From Sipunculus nudus (Eukaryota; Annelida; Sipuncula; Golfingiida; Sipunculidae), in assembly GCA_026874595.1 (NCBI GenBank), contig CM049306.1, positions 45,260,019 through 45,324,018 on the forward strand: a DNA stretch of 64,000 nt, in the 5' to 3' direction. The notes beneath the pieces were generated by a model that saw only the letters and a program-made list of their open reading frames with translations, was not told where the DNA came from and did no database searches. The position numbers and the translations under genes were made by a program. Positions 36,876 through 49,440 of this stretch are shown here, piece by piece; the first letter of the stretch is position 1, and each line of letters begins with the position of its first letter.

Positions 36876-37763
36876 TTAGCTCAGCTGACTGTAAGTTACC
36901 TGAGCTATAGCAAACCCCCTTTGTCCAGCGTCCGTTCGGGCGTCCGGCCGGCCGTTAACAGGGCACAAATCGTAACCGTTAAACCTAGAAACTTCTAACC
37001 GTACATCCGGGGAGGTCCAGGGCAAATCTCCTTGGAAACCCGAAATTAGGTCATGGTGAACTTTATTTTGTGACCGGGCCAAAAACATGATTTTGAGCAC
37101 CCAGAGAAGTCAGACGGGCACAAATTGTATCCATTAGGCCTAGAATCCTCTAATCTGACATTTTTGGAGGTCTTAGGCAAATGTCCTTTGAAACCTGAAA
37201 CTAGGTCACTGTGACCAATATTCTGCGACCTAAAGGGAAAAGATATCATATGAGTACCCTAAATGTCAGATTGGGACAAATCGTATCCGTGAGGCCTAGA
37301 TCTTCTAACACAACATCCTGTGAGTTTCTAGGCAACTCTCCTTGGAAACCTGGAATTTAGTCATGGTGACCTATATCTTGTGACCTACGGGCCGAAAACA
37401 TGATTTTGAGCAACCAGAAAGTCAGATGAGGCACAAATTGTATCCATTAGGCCTAGAATCCTCCAACGTGACATTTAGGGAGGTCCTAGGCAAATGTCCT
37501 TGGAAACCTGAAATTAGGTCACTGCGACCTATAGAAAAAGGTGTCATAAAAGCACCCAGACAGTCTGTCAGGACATACATTGTATCTGCTAGGCCTAGAA
37601 TCTTCTAATCTAAAATTTTTGACACATCCTTGGTAAATGTCCAGGGATCAGTGAAATTAGGTCACCATGACTTATATTTTGGGACCTATAGAAAAAGAAC
37701 TTGTATAAGCACCCAGACAGTCAGTCAAGGCATACATTGTATCTGTTAGGCATAGAATCTTGT
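36876..37763 (+). repeat. TTAGCTCAGCTGACT-family element, left part with about 150-bp tandem units
   Basis: It starts TTAGCTCAGCTGACTGTAAG with a GTCC-like run. It becomes a tandem array whose anchor (GGCACAAATTGTATCC or variant) occurs at about 36964, 37117, 37272, 37431, 37578 and 37726. The last unit is cut at GAATCTTGT by the LTR element and continues at 49441. Confidence 0.8.
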
Positions 37764-38261
37764 TGTAACATTCTTGCCCTTTGACCTGGACTTCAGTGGG
37801 CCAGGGGTGGGGCATCAACACTGATTGACATTCAATATAGAGATGCCCCATAACCAAACACAATGCAGGGTTTCTACCCTGCCTTCTGTAGCCTGTATTT
37901 AATTGAGAATAAGTCAAATATTCTCTCTCTTGGATCATCGAGCAGTGGACCCCTATGCCTTCCCTCTGTGGCAGGCAGAGGGTATATATGGCTTCTTTTT
38001 CACCTTGGTGTTGGTTTTACGACAGGGTCGGCTACCCAGGTGAAGAGCCACCCACTACCAAAGAGCAGACCTTTTATCTAGCCTGGTAAGTATCTGTCTG
38101 TTCCATTTATAAGTTTAGATAATAATATGCTGTCCTGATAATTTGAAGGATTAGGCTTTAAATTTTATTCCAGTAAAAAAAAGTGTTATTTTATCTCTAT
38201 AAATTGTGCGAGTGCATGTTGCCCAAGCCCAATTTCCTCCCAGAATAAATAAGCAGCTACA
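37764..38261 (+). repeat. 5' LTR of the LARD-like element
   Basis: It contains a TATA box (TATATATG at 37983-37990). The TATA box is preceded by a GC-rich hairpin around GCAGGCAGAGGG and followed about 100 bases later by a consensus splice donor (CTG|GTAAGT, 38086). It matches 48973-49440 closely apart from about 30 extra bases near 38110-38150. Confidence 0.85.
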
Positions 38262-41200
38262 ATCGGCGAGCGATGCTTTTCAGCTGTTACTAACAGCTAG
38301 GAGACGAATTCTGGTAAATAAATTGCATATTTTGAGTTAATTCTGGTTTTTTACCTGAAAAGGATAGTATTACTTTAGATTCCTTTTGATAAACTATTAT
38401 AGTAATTTGCTCTTCTTTTGCTATGAAGCGGTGTATACATTATAGAACAGTGTATGCTTCAATAATCATCTTCTAAGTTCAAAACCATTGGTAGGTGTAC
38501 AATAATTCCACAGTATTGAACCTTTATCTGTACAATTTACAGTAAATACCATGGCCATAGGGAATTTTCATTGTAGGTAAACATGTCATACTATTTTACA
38601 TTATTATGAAATGGATGCCTTATTATCATTATATTTCTAATTACTTCAATTCTTATGTGAAATTAAATCCCTCAGTGTTTAACTTGAATTGTGTGTTCTC
38701 ACTAGGAGCTTATATAAAAAAATGTAAAAAAAAAGGGTATAATAAATATGTATATAAAATATGTGTGACTAAAATGTTAACGCAAGAGAAGAAACAGGTG
38801 CTGTATGTACCATTATGTGATGTGTGTAAAAACTGTAACACGCATCTTATTATTACATAAGCGTAATCTGCAAATATTTAATGCCTCCCATGTAAACAGC
38901 CAGGCTACTAGTGCCTGCATTTGTTCAAGTCATATTTTACTTATAATGAATGACTTTTTCTTTGCAAAAATTAATCAGCCTATCAGATAATTTGTAAATA
39001 AAAACCTTCAGGACTTGATCTAAATTAGCTGGATAATACTAAAATAAGAGTAACAGCTCAACCTTTTATTATTCGTGGCTGTCTCTTGAATAAAAGTAAC
39101 ATAGCTTTTATTTTGTACATATGTATAGATGCTGTAGAATGGTACATATTTAAACTGTTATGTTCTGCATGTACATAATGAATGAATGCCACTGAACTGG
39201 TTATTGTGAATGTATTTTGATAGATACATCAATTTAATATCTTATTATCCAATCAGGATTGTCAGTTAAAAATATTTTATAAGCCTGATCTACATTCAAA
39301 TGTTATTGAAAAACTCGATATTCAGTGATCTTTATGTTTAAACAAAATAAAGAAATTTAGCCTACATGCTGGTTTTAAAACAAGGCTTTAAATCCTTAAA
39401 TTACCGTACCTAGTGTTCTATTGTTTGGCTAGTTTTAAATTACAGAAAGGGCACAAACTCCAGCATCCACAACCTGGTAGATACATTTTAGTGTGTCATT
39501 CATACAAACGGACCCGTTACTCAAGTTTCATCTCCTGGTCACAGGTTATTGCATAATCCCCAGGTGTGTAAACATCACCCTTGGGTTTCAAAGTTAGCTG
39601 TGTCTCACAGGGCCTGCTGGTAATCCCCTTATCTGGCAGGTCAGATTAATAATCTAGGTGCATTCAGTGCCCCATATGGGGTTATATCATACTGAGTAGG
39701 ATAAGTTGAGATTTGCCATCAACACTAAAACTCTGTCAAAAGAGCCCAAACAAGTTACCTAACACACCACAAGTATTTAGATACACCAGTGACCTGGTGT
39801 GATGTCATGTGAACCCATGTCATGTGTCATGTACCTAGCTTATACCCAACCTGAAAATTTGTACCTTTAACATGTTTTCAGGTGCTGGTAAACCACTTCA
39901 AATTATAATAATAATAAATAAATAAAACTAGTAAATTAATTACACCAATAAAATAACATTCATATAAAATATTATTTAATAATTGGGCCTATCTTTCTGT
40001 TGGTCTATCTTATATGTCCAGCTGATACAAGCAAATACTTTGCCCTTGCCTTTAGATAATCCTAATAACTTGTTACAATTAATAATGAATTATAATGTTA
40101 AAAATATAACAATAAAAAAAGATTAACACTCAATAATTTAAATAGACATTTAGTATTTCTCAGAGGATTACCTCTGAGACATGCTCATATGTTATTTACA
40201 CTTTGGCTAAATTCATTTGTTGAATTTGGACCCCCCAAAAAAATTATCCCTTTCAAATTTAACTGCATTTAATTGTAATACAATTTGTAGACTATTACCT
40301 CAAAGTTATTTAAACTTTTCACAAACCTTTACTTTTAAAATACATTTGAATTATGACATTTTATTCTGAAATAAAACTTTTACAAACCTAGTTCATTCCA
40401 ATTATAGTGTTAAACACATATCTCTACAAAATTAGACAAATATACAAATAAATAGTATTATATTCAAATTTAATTTAAAACATTTTATTCTGCCGCACAG
40501 ACTGCTGGACTAGATATGCATGAGTATAACTTTGAATTTCTCTGGTGAAATTAACTTCCTATTGGCTGGATGTAACAGATCTGGAAGGGTTGTTATTAGT
40601 ATTCTATTTGCCTAGATCTCAGTATCTTTTTTTAGTGTAGCATATAAGGGCATAAAATATATACCAGTTGCCTTGTGTGGTACCCGGCGTGGTTGTCCCT
40701 TCTTATGCAGTGTTTTGTCGCTGGCAAAGTTCCAAGTCGCTTTTTAAGGAGATGTTCTCCGGCATGGAAACAATTTTTGCCTAATGATTTTGGTGTCTGA
40801 CATTGCTGCATGTCTGACTTGTGGGTTTTGCGTATCGCCTAGAGAGTTCTCGATTTTGGCAGGGTACCACCTTTCACCTAGAGTACTTTGTATCTGGTAT
40901 GATGGCGCCACTTGCATATGATTGTACCTGTCATCATATCTTAACCTAGCTATAACATCAACCAGCACAAATTTGTCTCTCTTAAGTATTGGGAGTAATT
41001 AAAATAAATTAGATCAGTGTGCATACTTAACACACCATTTAAAATGACATTGCTCATTTAGAAGCTTAACTTGTTTAATTAGGTTAATTTCATTGAAATC
41101 CTATCAATAATATTAATAGGTGAGCTACACACCATAATACTAAGTTGAGTACATACATGAATAAAATGAATAAATAAAGCTAACTTCAGGGTCATGTCCA

Positions 41201-41695
41201 CAAGCTATATTGCATTTGAGATTAATGATATCTAATAAAAATAACAAATCACATATACACTTGTGTTGGGGTGAACATTTTTTTGTCACCAAAATACATA
41301 TTTCACTGTGGATTTGAGTAAATTAATACTTAGGATGTGGTATAAATCCGAGTACAACAAACTAAGTTAGCTATTACACATAATCTGAATCTACAGAGCT
41401 TAATAAAAAGAAATAAATTATGATAATAATCAGAATAATGATGTTGTTGAAGATAAAATAATGATGTATTAAAATATAAACAGTAAACGGTATATGCTAG
41501 AAACAAATTAAAGAAAGAAATTCTCATTATTCAAATAAACTAATGAATAGGTAACTAACCCTTATATCTAATTTGAATGTCGTATTTAAAGATACTTGTA
41601 GGGTAATAAATAATTTTGATTTAACAAATTCTTGGGCTAACCTGCTTACCATTTTACCTAAATTAAAGTCATGTATAGATTTTGTATATTACATA
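38262..41695. other. Interior of the LARD-like element, left part, no gene seen
   Basis: ATCGGCGAGCGATGC directly after the LTR is the expected primer-binding position, but the tRNA cannot be named. The rest is AT-rich. A 74-codon minus-strand frame at 40744-40968 looks somewhat protein-like (mixed composition, few low-complexity runs) but has no recognised domain. Confidence 0.45.
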
Positions 41696-42407
41696 CACTG
41701 TTAAAAGTTGCACGTAAAATAACGGTGCTTTGCACTGGCAGCAAAGTTGACAGTGCAATGCACCGTTATTTTACGTGCAAAGAAATAACGCAGTGCGTTA
41801 AATAACGTCGCATTGCATCGTAATTTTACAGCGCTTTGGTACGTAAATAAACGGTGCTTAGCCACGGGAAATAACGGGCATCTGTTATTTTACGGGACAA
41901 TATGCCGTTATTTTACAGTGCTAAGAGACGTGAATAAACAGTGTTTTCAACTGGAATCAGGGCATTGCACCGTTATTTCACGGTGCTTTGATATGTAGAA
42001 TAACAAAACATTGTTACTTTATAATAAATAACAGTGCTTTGCACTTGGAGCTATACACTGTTACAGGTTTCCATAATCTTTCTCAAAACGTTTCTGTCTT
42101 GTCACTCCGGACGAACCCTTTATTTATATGTGTACTTCAAGTTTCTCATAACATGTTTTTTAGAGTTAACAGTAAAAATATTACGAACGAAGTCAGACCT
42201 CCTTATGATAATAGAGTTGTAACTTTCTGTTTGACAGTCAAGTGTCCCGAAAATCAAATCAGGATATCGACAGAGGGAAATGCATCTTGGCTAATTTGGG
42301 AAATGGCATTAAAAATGCAAGCTCACACATAATATCACACCACTTCTTTATTGTTTAAAATATTCAACAGATCATCAACATGTATAACACGTGTACTTAA
42401 TGTATAT

Positions 42408-42660
42408 AGTTATTCAGATTATACTGATCTTCCAAAAGGCATCATTAGGAAGCAAACATATTTAAACATTTTGACCACACTGCATGGCAGTTAAATCATC
42501 TCCAACTAAAGATATAAAATTTGGCAATTAGTGCAATATTATTATGATTACTATTATGAATGCTGTGTGTTATCTCATTAAGGTAGATGATCTTTTAAAA
42601 AATGGGACCCAAATCTATTTATAATGTATCTTTGAAAAATAGATAAAAGTGCTTCAATAA
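42408..42660 (+). repeat. Dispersed repeat shared with 26885-27130
   Basis: Shared order of blocks: TTCAGATTATA, AGGAAGCAAACATATTTAAAC, CACACTGCATGGC and TCATCTCCAACTAAA. One copy lies in the gypsy-like LTR and one in the TIR element, so it moved or was captured independently. Confidence 0.55.
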
Positions 42661-43861
42661 ATTTATAGTGTTGTAAATTAATGGTATCTTTAAAGTAAAA
42701 GATGGTCAGAACACAAGTCAAACAATTGAAATGGATTTAACTTATATGTCACCAAATCTTTCTACAGTAAAGGTATCTACTTTGTGTGGTGCTTCTGATA
42801 ATGAATTCCAAAATAAAGGTCCTTGGTAAATAAATGATTTTTGCATCAATTAAATTCGAACTGGAGGGAGTTGAAGAGAATGCCTACGCTGTAACAAGGG
42901 TGCAAATGTAACGTTTTCCATAAAAATAATAAGATAATTACCTGATTTAATTAAGGTACTTAAACACAAGAATATTAAAAGTGAAATAGTCGTTAAATGA
43001 TATTACCTATATTGTTGATATATTATAGAGGAAAATGCAGCATTAAAACATTAAATCTGACCAACCAGCTCTATTGACAGTGGGAGGGCAGTTAGAGGTG
43101 CATTCAATTACCCCAAAATCAAGAAACCTGAAGGTCTTTTTAGTCCCTTGGAATACTCCAGGGTAAATATCCAAAATGACGCATAGCAAGCCTCCAGTGG
43201 AAGTAGAAATAACTTGCATGGGTTGACAGTTTCTGGCCATCCACCATATGTTACAGTGATGTTACAGTCCCAATCTTGAACATTCACAGGTGTTGGAGAT
43301 CTCATTCCCTGCATACAAAATAATAAACAGAAAAGAGAGATTGTAAATGTAAGAAACATGAGAGAAATATTCAAGAATATAGTTCAGTACAATTATCCCT
43401 TTAATTTTTATATTTTTTTAGATTTTTTTCAAAGTCTGACGCTCTATCAATTTACATTACAGAAAATAAAATTTTGTTCTTTCTTCACACAATTTAAACA
43501 ATAACTACAAAAATAGATTTCTTATGGTCAATTGGAACCTTTAGAAGTGAAAATAATTATACATTATTATATCAAATATATCTTTACATTTACATTACAG
43601 ACAATAACTGGCCAAGATTTTGTTCTATCTCCACAAAAAAATAACAATTTCAACATTTTTCTTTATATATGTATTTACTTAAAAAAGATTAAAACTATCT
43701 TTAATACTTGTTGAATATATTAACACAAATATAATAGTTTTGAAAGAATTACCTCTCCTCCTTCTGCAATCCCATATTATCCTTGCATTCTCCAAACAGT
43801 GAAGGCAGTATCCTGTATAAAGGAGCTTTGCTTCTGCAAATACAAATACACAGACAATGCA

Positions 43862-43862
<1 letters not shown>

Positions 43863-43912
<50 letters not shown>
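43863..43912. repeat. (TA)n microsatellite
   Basis: A pure TA run lying just outside exon 4 of the candidate transcript, on its 5' side. Confidence 0.95.
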
Positions 43913-43916
<4 letters not shown>

Positions 43917-46247
43917 GTGATACGAATCAGTTTTAATATCATACTCAATGACTGAAAGTTGATCGATTAATAATCATTTTTTTTCATTTTATGTGCCATA
44001 TTATTAACATAAAATCTGTTGTATAGATAAATAAATATTGACAGAGTAAATTAAGCCTAGCATGTACATCACACTGAAAGGTCAAGACTATACTTGTTAA
44101 TACTTATTCACTGCATAAAGATAACATTAATACTGTTTCCTGTTAAGTGCCCATCTTTCTAAAATCTATAAGAAGAGTTAGAATATTTCATTGGAATAAA
44201 GAGACTTCTTTTGAATGTGCATACCTTATCGTATATGAAAGGTTATGGGAAAAAAATACATGATTTGATGATTTAATTATGAAATGTCCTTTTCCAGAAT
44301 GATTTCTACAGACAATAGACCTGACAATGTATTTTTAAAGGTACAAATGAAAGTATGTGTAAATATGAAGTAATTAACAGTAAGGCTATGGGCCTGGATT
44401 TATTTATTGTAACTGTAAATAATTATATTATGAATATTTGATAACCAGAATATCTGCAATGTTTTACAGGGAGTAAACATGTTCCAAACTGCAAAAAATT
44501 AAAAAAAATAGCCAATAATCAGCAGGTTTGACAAATGACACTGTAAGGTTAGAGATGGTCAGGTTAGCGTGGCTCAGCTCCATTAAGCAGCAAGCCAAAA
44601 AGTTTATTAGAATAAAAATGAATGGAGAGAATGAGAAACAGGCAGGCGAATTCAGGTCAGCATCACTGCTAATGTTCAATATGTAAGATACTTGTTTCAC
44701 AGATTATTAAACTCATCAGCTTATTCAAATTGCCATGGACTTTACAAAAGAAAATATGATAAAATTCAAACTTACCTTGGTGTACCTTTCCTGCAATGTT
44801 CTCTGCTAGGAATTTACCCTGCAACTGCTTGCCAGTGTAGTTGTGCACCTTGCACATCTTGCATTTGTACTTTGTACACAGCTCTAAGTTTGGTAAGGCG
44901 TGGAACATTTACGTCATCTTTCCTCTAATCATTGATGCAATTATGGCTCTCTGAACACCTGCACAAGTAGAACAAATTCTAGGAGTATATAAAAACAAAA
45001 CTGATAAACATGTAACCAACGAAAGAGAATCTCAGCACCAGGCATATTAATAATATTTACAAAGTAAGTGCAGGTATATAAATTAATAAACAAAAGTGCT
45101 ATATTGCATATAAAAATGGTAAATATTGGGTCAACAAATGTTTTTACTCAGTGTATAAACAGAAAGGTGCAAAAACAGCATCACATGTGTACGAGGATTT
45201 ATAAATAGGAAGCAATATATATGCAGTACAGCCTTTATATTACAAAATGATGTAACATTTGTAATTGCATTTACATATACTAGCTATTATAATATAACAA
45301 GGGCTACAGGCATAAAGCAAACCTGCGTTATCTTTCCAGGTTCCCTGATGATAAACTTGACTATTATTTGAAAAGTTATTATTTTTTAAGGTGTGACAAG
45401 TACATGTATAAAGCAAGTTCTACCAATTTTGAATCTTAGTACAAGTATAAATGCGCTCAGTCTGATGCATACTGATGGATGAGATGTGGTATACCCCATT
45501 ACAAAGGCCTATATGTGAGTGAGGGGGTGTCAAAAACCCCATCCAACCCACATTATGAATGGAAATTGCAACCCTGTACAACAGATTTGGGGGGGGGGGG
45601 GGGGTCTCTGGAAAATTTCCAGCTATGTTTTCCAACAAAAGTTCAATACCAACTTTAGTACTGGTATCAGTGAACGACAGTGACAGAGGTGATGTCTTCC
45701 CTATAGCTCAAATGACTTACAGTCAGCTGAGCTCAAAAGGCAGTATATTATTATGTGATGTTTAAACTTACATAATTCCTATTCTTAAGAAATAGGAAAG
45801 TTGCCATGATGGTATCCAAATCTTCTTTGAATTTGCCACACTGATGGAAATGCTTGACCATTTTCTGAAAACATAAACAGTATTTGGCTGTGCCTTAGCA
45901 GCCTTAATTTTTAGGCTCTCTCCCTCTCTCTCTCTCTCTCTCAAAAAGACTGGCTAAAATGTTAGCACTTTGGCCAGCATGGTATGTTTTTTTTCTTCTA
46001 AAACATGTTAAGAAATTTAGGAAATTGTCTAAAAGCTGTTAATTATTTGTTTGGTCTGTGTTTACTCTCTGTTTAAGCATAGATCTGTTAAAAATATTTA
46101 AAAAAAATAAAGGGACTTTGATATCTTAATTTCTCTGGTTGACATGTAAGTGGGAAAACCTTATTCAAGGCCTCATTTAAAATCTAGTAAATAAATAATT
46201 CAAAACTGTTTTCAGTGGTGCCTTTACCAATATTCCACCTTTAAGGG

Positions 46248-46251
<4 letters not shown>

Positions 46252-46293
<42 letters not shown>
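46252..46293. repeat. (TA)n microsatellite
   Basis: A TA run with a single interruption. Poly(G) at about 46364-46383 and poly(C) at about 46485-46499 follow within 250 bases. Confidence 0.95.
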
Positions 46294-46295
<2 letters not shown>

Positions 46296-47309
46296 CATGT
46301 ATATTTATACCATTCATGCATGATATATACCCAGACATGGCCAGGTGAGTGTGTTTGTGGGTCAGGGGGGAGGGGGGGGGGGGGTTTGCTTCCTTTTTCC
46401 TAATTGGCAATTCCCTGAAACTAAAAAAGACTTAATCATTAATGATAAACATTGGCATCAATGCAGGGAATGGGGGTTATATATCCCCCCCCCCCCCCCA
46501 CTTTTTTAACAAGGGGGGATTGGTCAATGTAATCATCCCCAACACTGATATTGAGCAAGTAACAACTACTTTTATATATTGGACATGTATTATATTAATA
46601 ATTAGAAAACTTGACTTTGTTTCCATTTCTGAGTTAACTGAAATATAAGGTTATCTAATAATCTAAACATGGTTTAGAGTTGACATTTAATGGAAACATA
46701 AAACCTGCACTTAATTAATATATAATATAAACATCACACAAATATCACACATTATAAAATGTGTATATATATAATATATATACACATATATAGCCTACAT
46801 AATATATATTTCCAACTCAATCACTCTTCTACCTCTGCCAGTGACAATCGCCCCCCCCCCCCCCCCAAACACTGAGGGAACACATGAACGAGACTAGCCT
46901 CGTACCACTATACCATTACCAACGTACACTTTAACACAGTATTAAAATAACAACTAACACAGTATACAGATTTATGGCTACATATTAAAGAAGAACATTT
47001 TACCAATAAAGATGCTGGGTAACTTCTGTGACTTTCAGCAGCCAGCGGACGGACAAAAATGGCTTCTCTTCCCGCCGTGGAGTCAAAAGATCCAGGATGT
47101 TGACGTCATGAGTAGCCCCGCTGATCACATGACGCGCGGTTTATTTCATCTGTACCGTCTGCTTTACACACGTGTCACACCATTTTCACAGACGCTCATC
47201 ATTTGACGTTGCATTTGCGCGTTATTCAACGCACTAGAGCGTCTACATTGCAAAGCGGCGTAAATTTACAGTCTTATGCGCCGTTATTTTACGGCAATTT
47301 TTAACAGTG

Positions 47310-47473
47310 TACAGACTTTCTTTAACTGATAAAAACTACTGTGCAACCCTTGAATTATCTGGTAGTATTATTCCCTGTATTACTATGCTTAAGTTAATAG
47401 TATAAGGTGATCTTACATTTAGCTGTTACTTGATTATTATTACTTGGTCAGTTGTAGTTCGTATTTTAGCTCC
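47310..47473. other. Interior of the LARD-like element, right part
   Basis: AT-rich sequence between the TIR element and the 200-bp tandem repeat. No gene is seen. Confidence 0.4.
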
Positions 47474-47990
47474 GTGAGACGGCATGTTTCAGCCGAGCGG
47501 GGCTTAAAATACCGTCTAGATGTTGAGGCCAAACAGGGCGCAGAAAAAAATACTGATTATGAAAAGCTTACCTGAGGGTAATGCATATATGTCTAAACAC
47601 TGATCAGATGATGATACAGTATGCGAATGAATCTCGCTAGATTAATCGACCAATGGCCTTAAAATTTCATCCTAGTGAGAGGGCATGTTTCAGCCGTGCG
47701 GGGCTTAAAATACCGTCTATATTTTTAGGCCAAACAGGGCACAGAATAAATACTGATTATGAAAAGCTTACCCGAGTGTAATGCATATAGACGTCTTAAC
47801 ACTGATCAGATGATGATACAGTGTGCGAGTGAATCTCGCTGTATTAGTAGACCAGTGGTCGAAATATTAATTAGCCCAGTGAGGGGGTATGTTTCAGCCA
47901 GACAGGGCATAAATAAATACCGTTACAGTTGTGAGGCCAGACAGGGCACAAAGAAAATACTGTCCATTTAATCTGATACAGTGGTTACTT
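47474..47990. repeat. Tandem repeat, unit about 200 bp, about 2.5 copies
   Basis: GTGAGACGGCATGTTTCAGCC and variants occur at 47474, 47674 and about 47879. GGGGCTTAAAATACCGTCT, GAAAAGCTTACC and ACTGATCAGATGATGATACA follow in the first two. Confidence 0.8.
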
Positions 47991-48337
47991 TTGCCCACCT
48001 TGTGTCTTCTTGCTTTACACGGGTTGGGGACCATAGTTACCCCTAGTTTTATATACTCCATATGAAAATGAATAACGAGCCCAGATTATGCCTATTGGAG
48101 TGTCCCTTTATGTAACCATTGTCAAATATATTTTATCAAGTATAGTTGAAAACTTAGATCAAGTGTTTAACTCTTTTAATGTTTTATCAAGGGGCCGCTT
48201 ATCAGCATTCTTTATGTTTGATTTTGTGTAAATTTTTGTGAGAGCTATTTTCTAAACATTCATGTCTAGGTAATTGTCGCAAAAATTATGCTTGTGTCAT
48301 GAGGATAGGTACTGCCGCTGTTGTATTTTATTTTCAG

Positions 48338-48680
48338 AGGCTCCATTCTTGCATTAACCAGTTGTCAGCCATCAGTGCAACCTTCCCAGTGAGGTCCGGC
48401 TCAGCTCTTCTGCTACAGCAAGCTGCAACCTGAGCCAACATACCACTACAGTCAGATATTGGACGCTTTTATAAATGCAGAACACCTTGAGTAAATACTG
48501 AGGCCTGTGGCGCCACCATCTTGACTGATATTTCATTAAATCCTATATGGACACCTGGCTCACTTATGGAATATAGGATGTAGCAACTTACTCTACCTGG
48601 TGCATGTTGAATGTCATTGATGCGTCTCTGAATATTTTATATAATTTTTGAATGTCTAATAAAAATTTCACAATCCCTGA
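48338..48680 (+). other. Terminal-exon-like block with polyadenylation signal
   Basis: A strong acceptor (TTGTATTTTATTTTCAG) ends at 48337. About 320 bases of higher-GC sequence without a long frame follow, then AATAAA at 48658-48663. It could be the 3' end of a transcript started in the left LTR, whose TATA box and splice donor lie 10 kb upstream. That link is speculative. Confidence 0.3.
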
Positions 48681-48960
48681 ACTTTCAAAACAACTATCAG
48701 ACTGCAAAGTCCCTAATCACTGGAGGTACTGTGTTGGGAGAGAACACTCCCTACCCGCTGCTGCAGCGTTGGATAAACCTATCTCCCCCTCCAAACATGG
48801 GAGTTAGGGGTTGGGTAGCCGGCTAACAGCCTATACACAGCCTACCAGTCATATACTTTTGGTATATAACAAACAAACAAAAACAAATCCTCATCTCCAA
48901 AGGCTAGATATTATGACTGCTATCGCAAAATTTTCCACTGTAGTGTAAAATTTTACCTAT

Positions 48961-48972
48961 AGGGGGGCAGGA
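48961..48972 (+). promoter_or_regulatory. Polypurine tract of the LARD-like element
   Basis: AGGGGGGCAGGA ends exactly where the right LTR begins. The only non-purine is one C. Confidence 0.75.
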
Positions 48973-49440
48973 TATAACATTCTTGCCCTTTGACCTGGAC
49001 CTCAGTAGGCCAGGGGTGGAGCATCAACACTGATTGACTGTCAATATAGAGATGCCCCATTACCAAACACAATGCAGGGTTTCTACCCTGCCTTCTGTAG
49101 CCTGTATTTAATTGAGAATAAGTCAAATATTCTCTCTCTTGGATCATCGAGCAGTGGACCCCTATGCCTGCCCTCTGTGGCAGGCAGAGGGTATATATGG
49201 CTTCTTTTTCACCTTGGGGTTGGTTTTACAACAGTGTCGGCTACCCAGGTGAAGAGCCACCCACTACCAAAGAGCAGTCCTTTTATCTAGCCTGGTAAGG
49301 ATCTTTCTGTTCCATTTATTTATTTAAAGGTTTAGGCTCTAAATTTTATTCCAGTAAAAAAGTGTTATTTTATCTCTTTAAATTGTGTGAGTGCATGTTG
49401 CCCAAGCCCAATTTCCTCCCAGAATACATAAGCAGCTACA
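48973..49440 (+). repeat. 3' LTR of the LARD-like element
   Basis: It begins TATAACATTC instead of TGTAACATTC, so the terminal TG has mutated, and ends GCAGCTACA. It keeps the TATA box (49192-49198) and the donor-like CTGGTAAG (49295). TTGT follows at 49441-49444. Confidence 0.85.

Larger units (their letters stand above)
43043..47004 (-). ncRNA. Candidate spliced minus-strand transcript inside the TIR element
   Basis: Five blocks have consensus splice borders. Exon 1 ends 47004 (TTATTG|GTAAAA). Exon 2 is 45864-45772, exon 3 44958-44776, exon 4 43833-43753, and the last exon starts 43308. Acceptors are TATGTTTTCAG, CTACTTGTGCAG, GTATTTGCAG and TTTTGTATGCAG; donors are GTAAGT, GTAAGT and GTAATT. 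Exons 2, 3 and 4 are 93, 183 and 81 bp, all multiples of three. The longest joined frame starts in exon 3 (44908) and runs about 86 codons. It has CxxC pairs (KCKMCKVH, YCLHCLEN) and stops in exon 5. All three frames are closed across exon 3 as a whole. It may be a decayed element gene or a long non-coding RNA. Confidence 0.45.
41696..47309. mobile_element. 5.6-kb TIR DNA element nested in the LARD-like element
   Basis: The left end CACTGTTAAAAGTTGC and the inverse of the right end (CACTGTTAAAAATTGC) form a TIR of about 30 bp. It continues as CGTAAAATAACGG on both sides. A TA dinucleotide lies outside each end. Subterminal regions (41700-42050 and 47200-47300) are packed with ACCGTTATTTTACG-like units in both orientations, as expected for transposase binding sites. 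No transposase domain was recognised. Confidence 0.7.
37764..49440 (+). mobile_element. LTR retroelement without visible gag-pol (LARD-like)
   Basis: Direct repeats of 498 and 468 bp begin TGTAACATTC (TATAACATTC in the right copy) and end GCAGCTACA, the TG...CA form of LTRs. TTGT directly flanks both sides (37760-37763 and 49441-49444). Removing the element plus one TTGT restores a continuous tandem-repeat unit. A polypurine tract (AGGGGGGCAGGA) directly precedes the right LTR and fixes the plus orientation. After removal of the nested 5.6-kb TIR element, about 5.1 kb of interior remain without gag, reverse transcriptase or integrase. Movement would have needed proteins supplied by another element. 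Confidence 0.85.

Noticed and set aside
41988-42332. 114-codon plus-strand frame at the left of the TIR element
   Set aside because: It overlaps subterminal repeats, has no recognised domain, and lies opposite the candidate transcript's likely 3' end.
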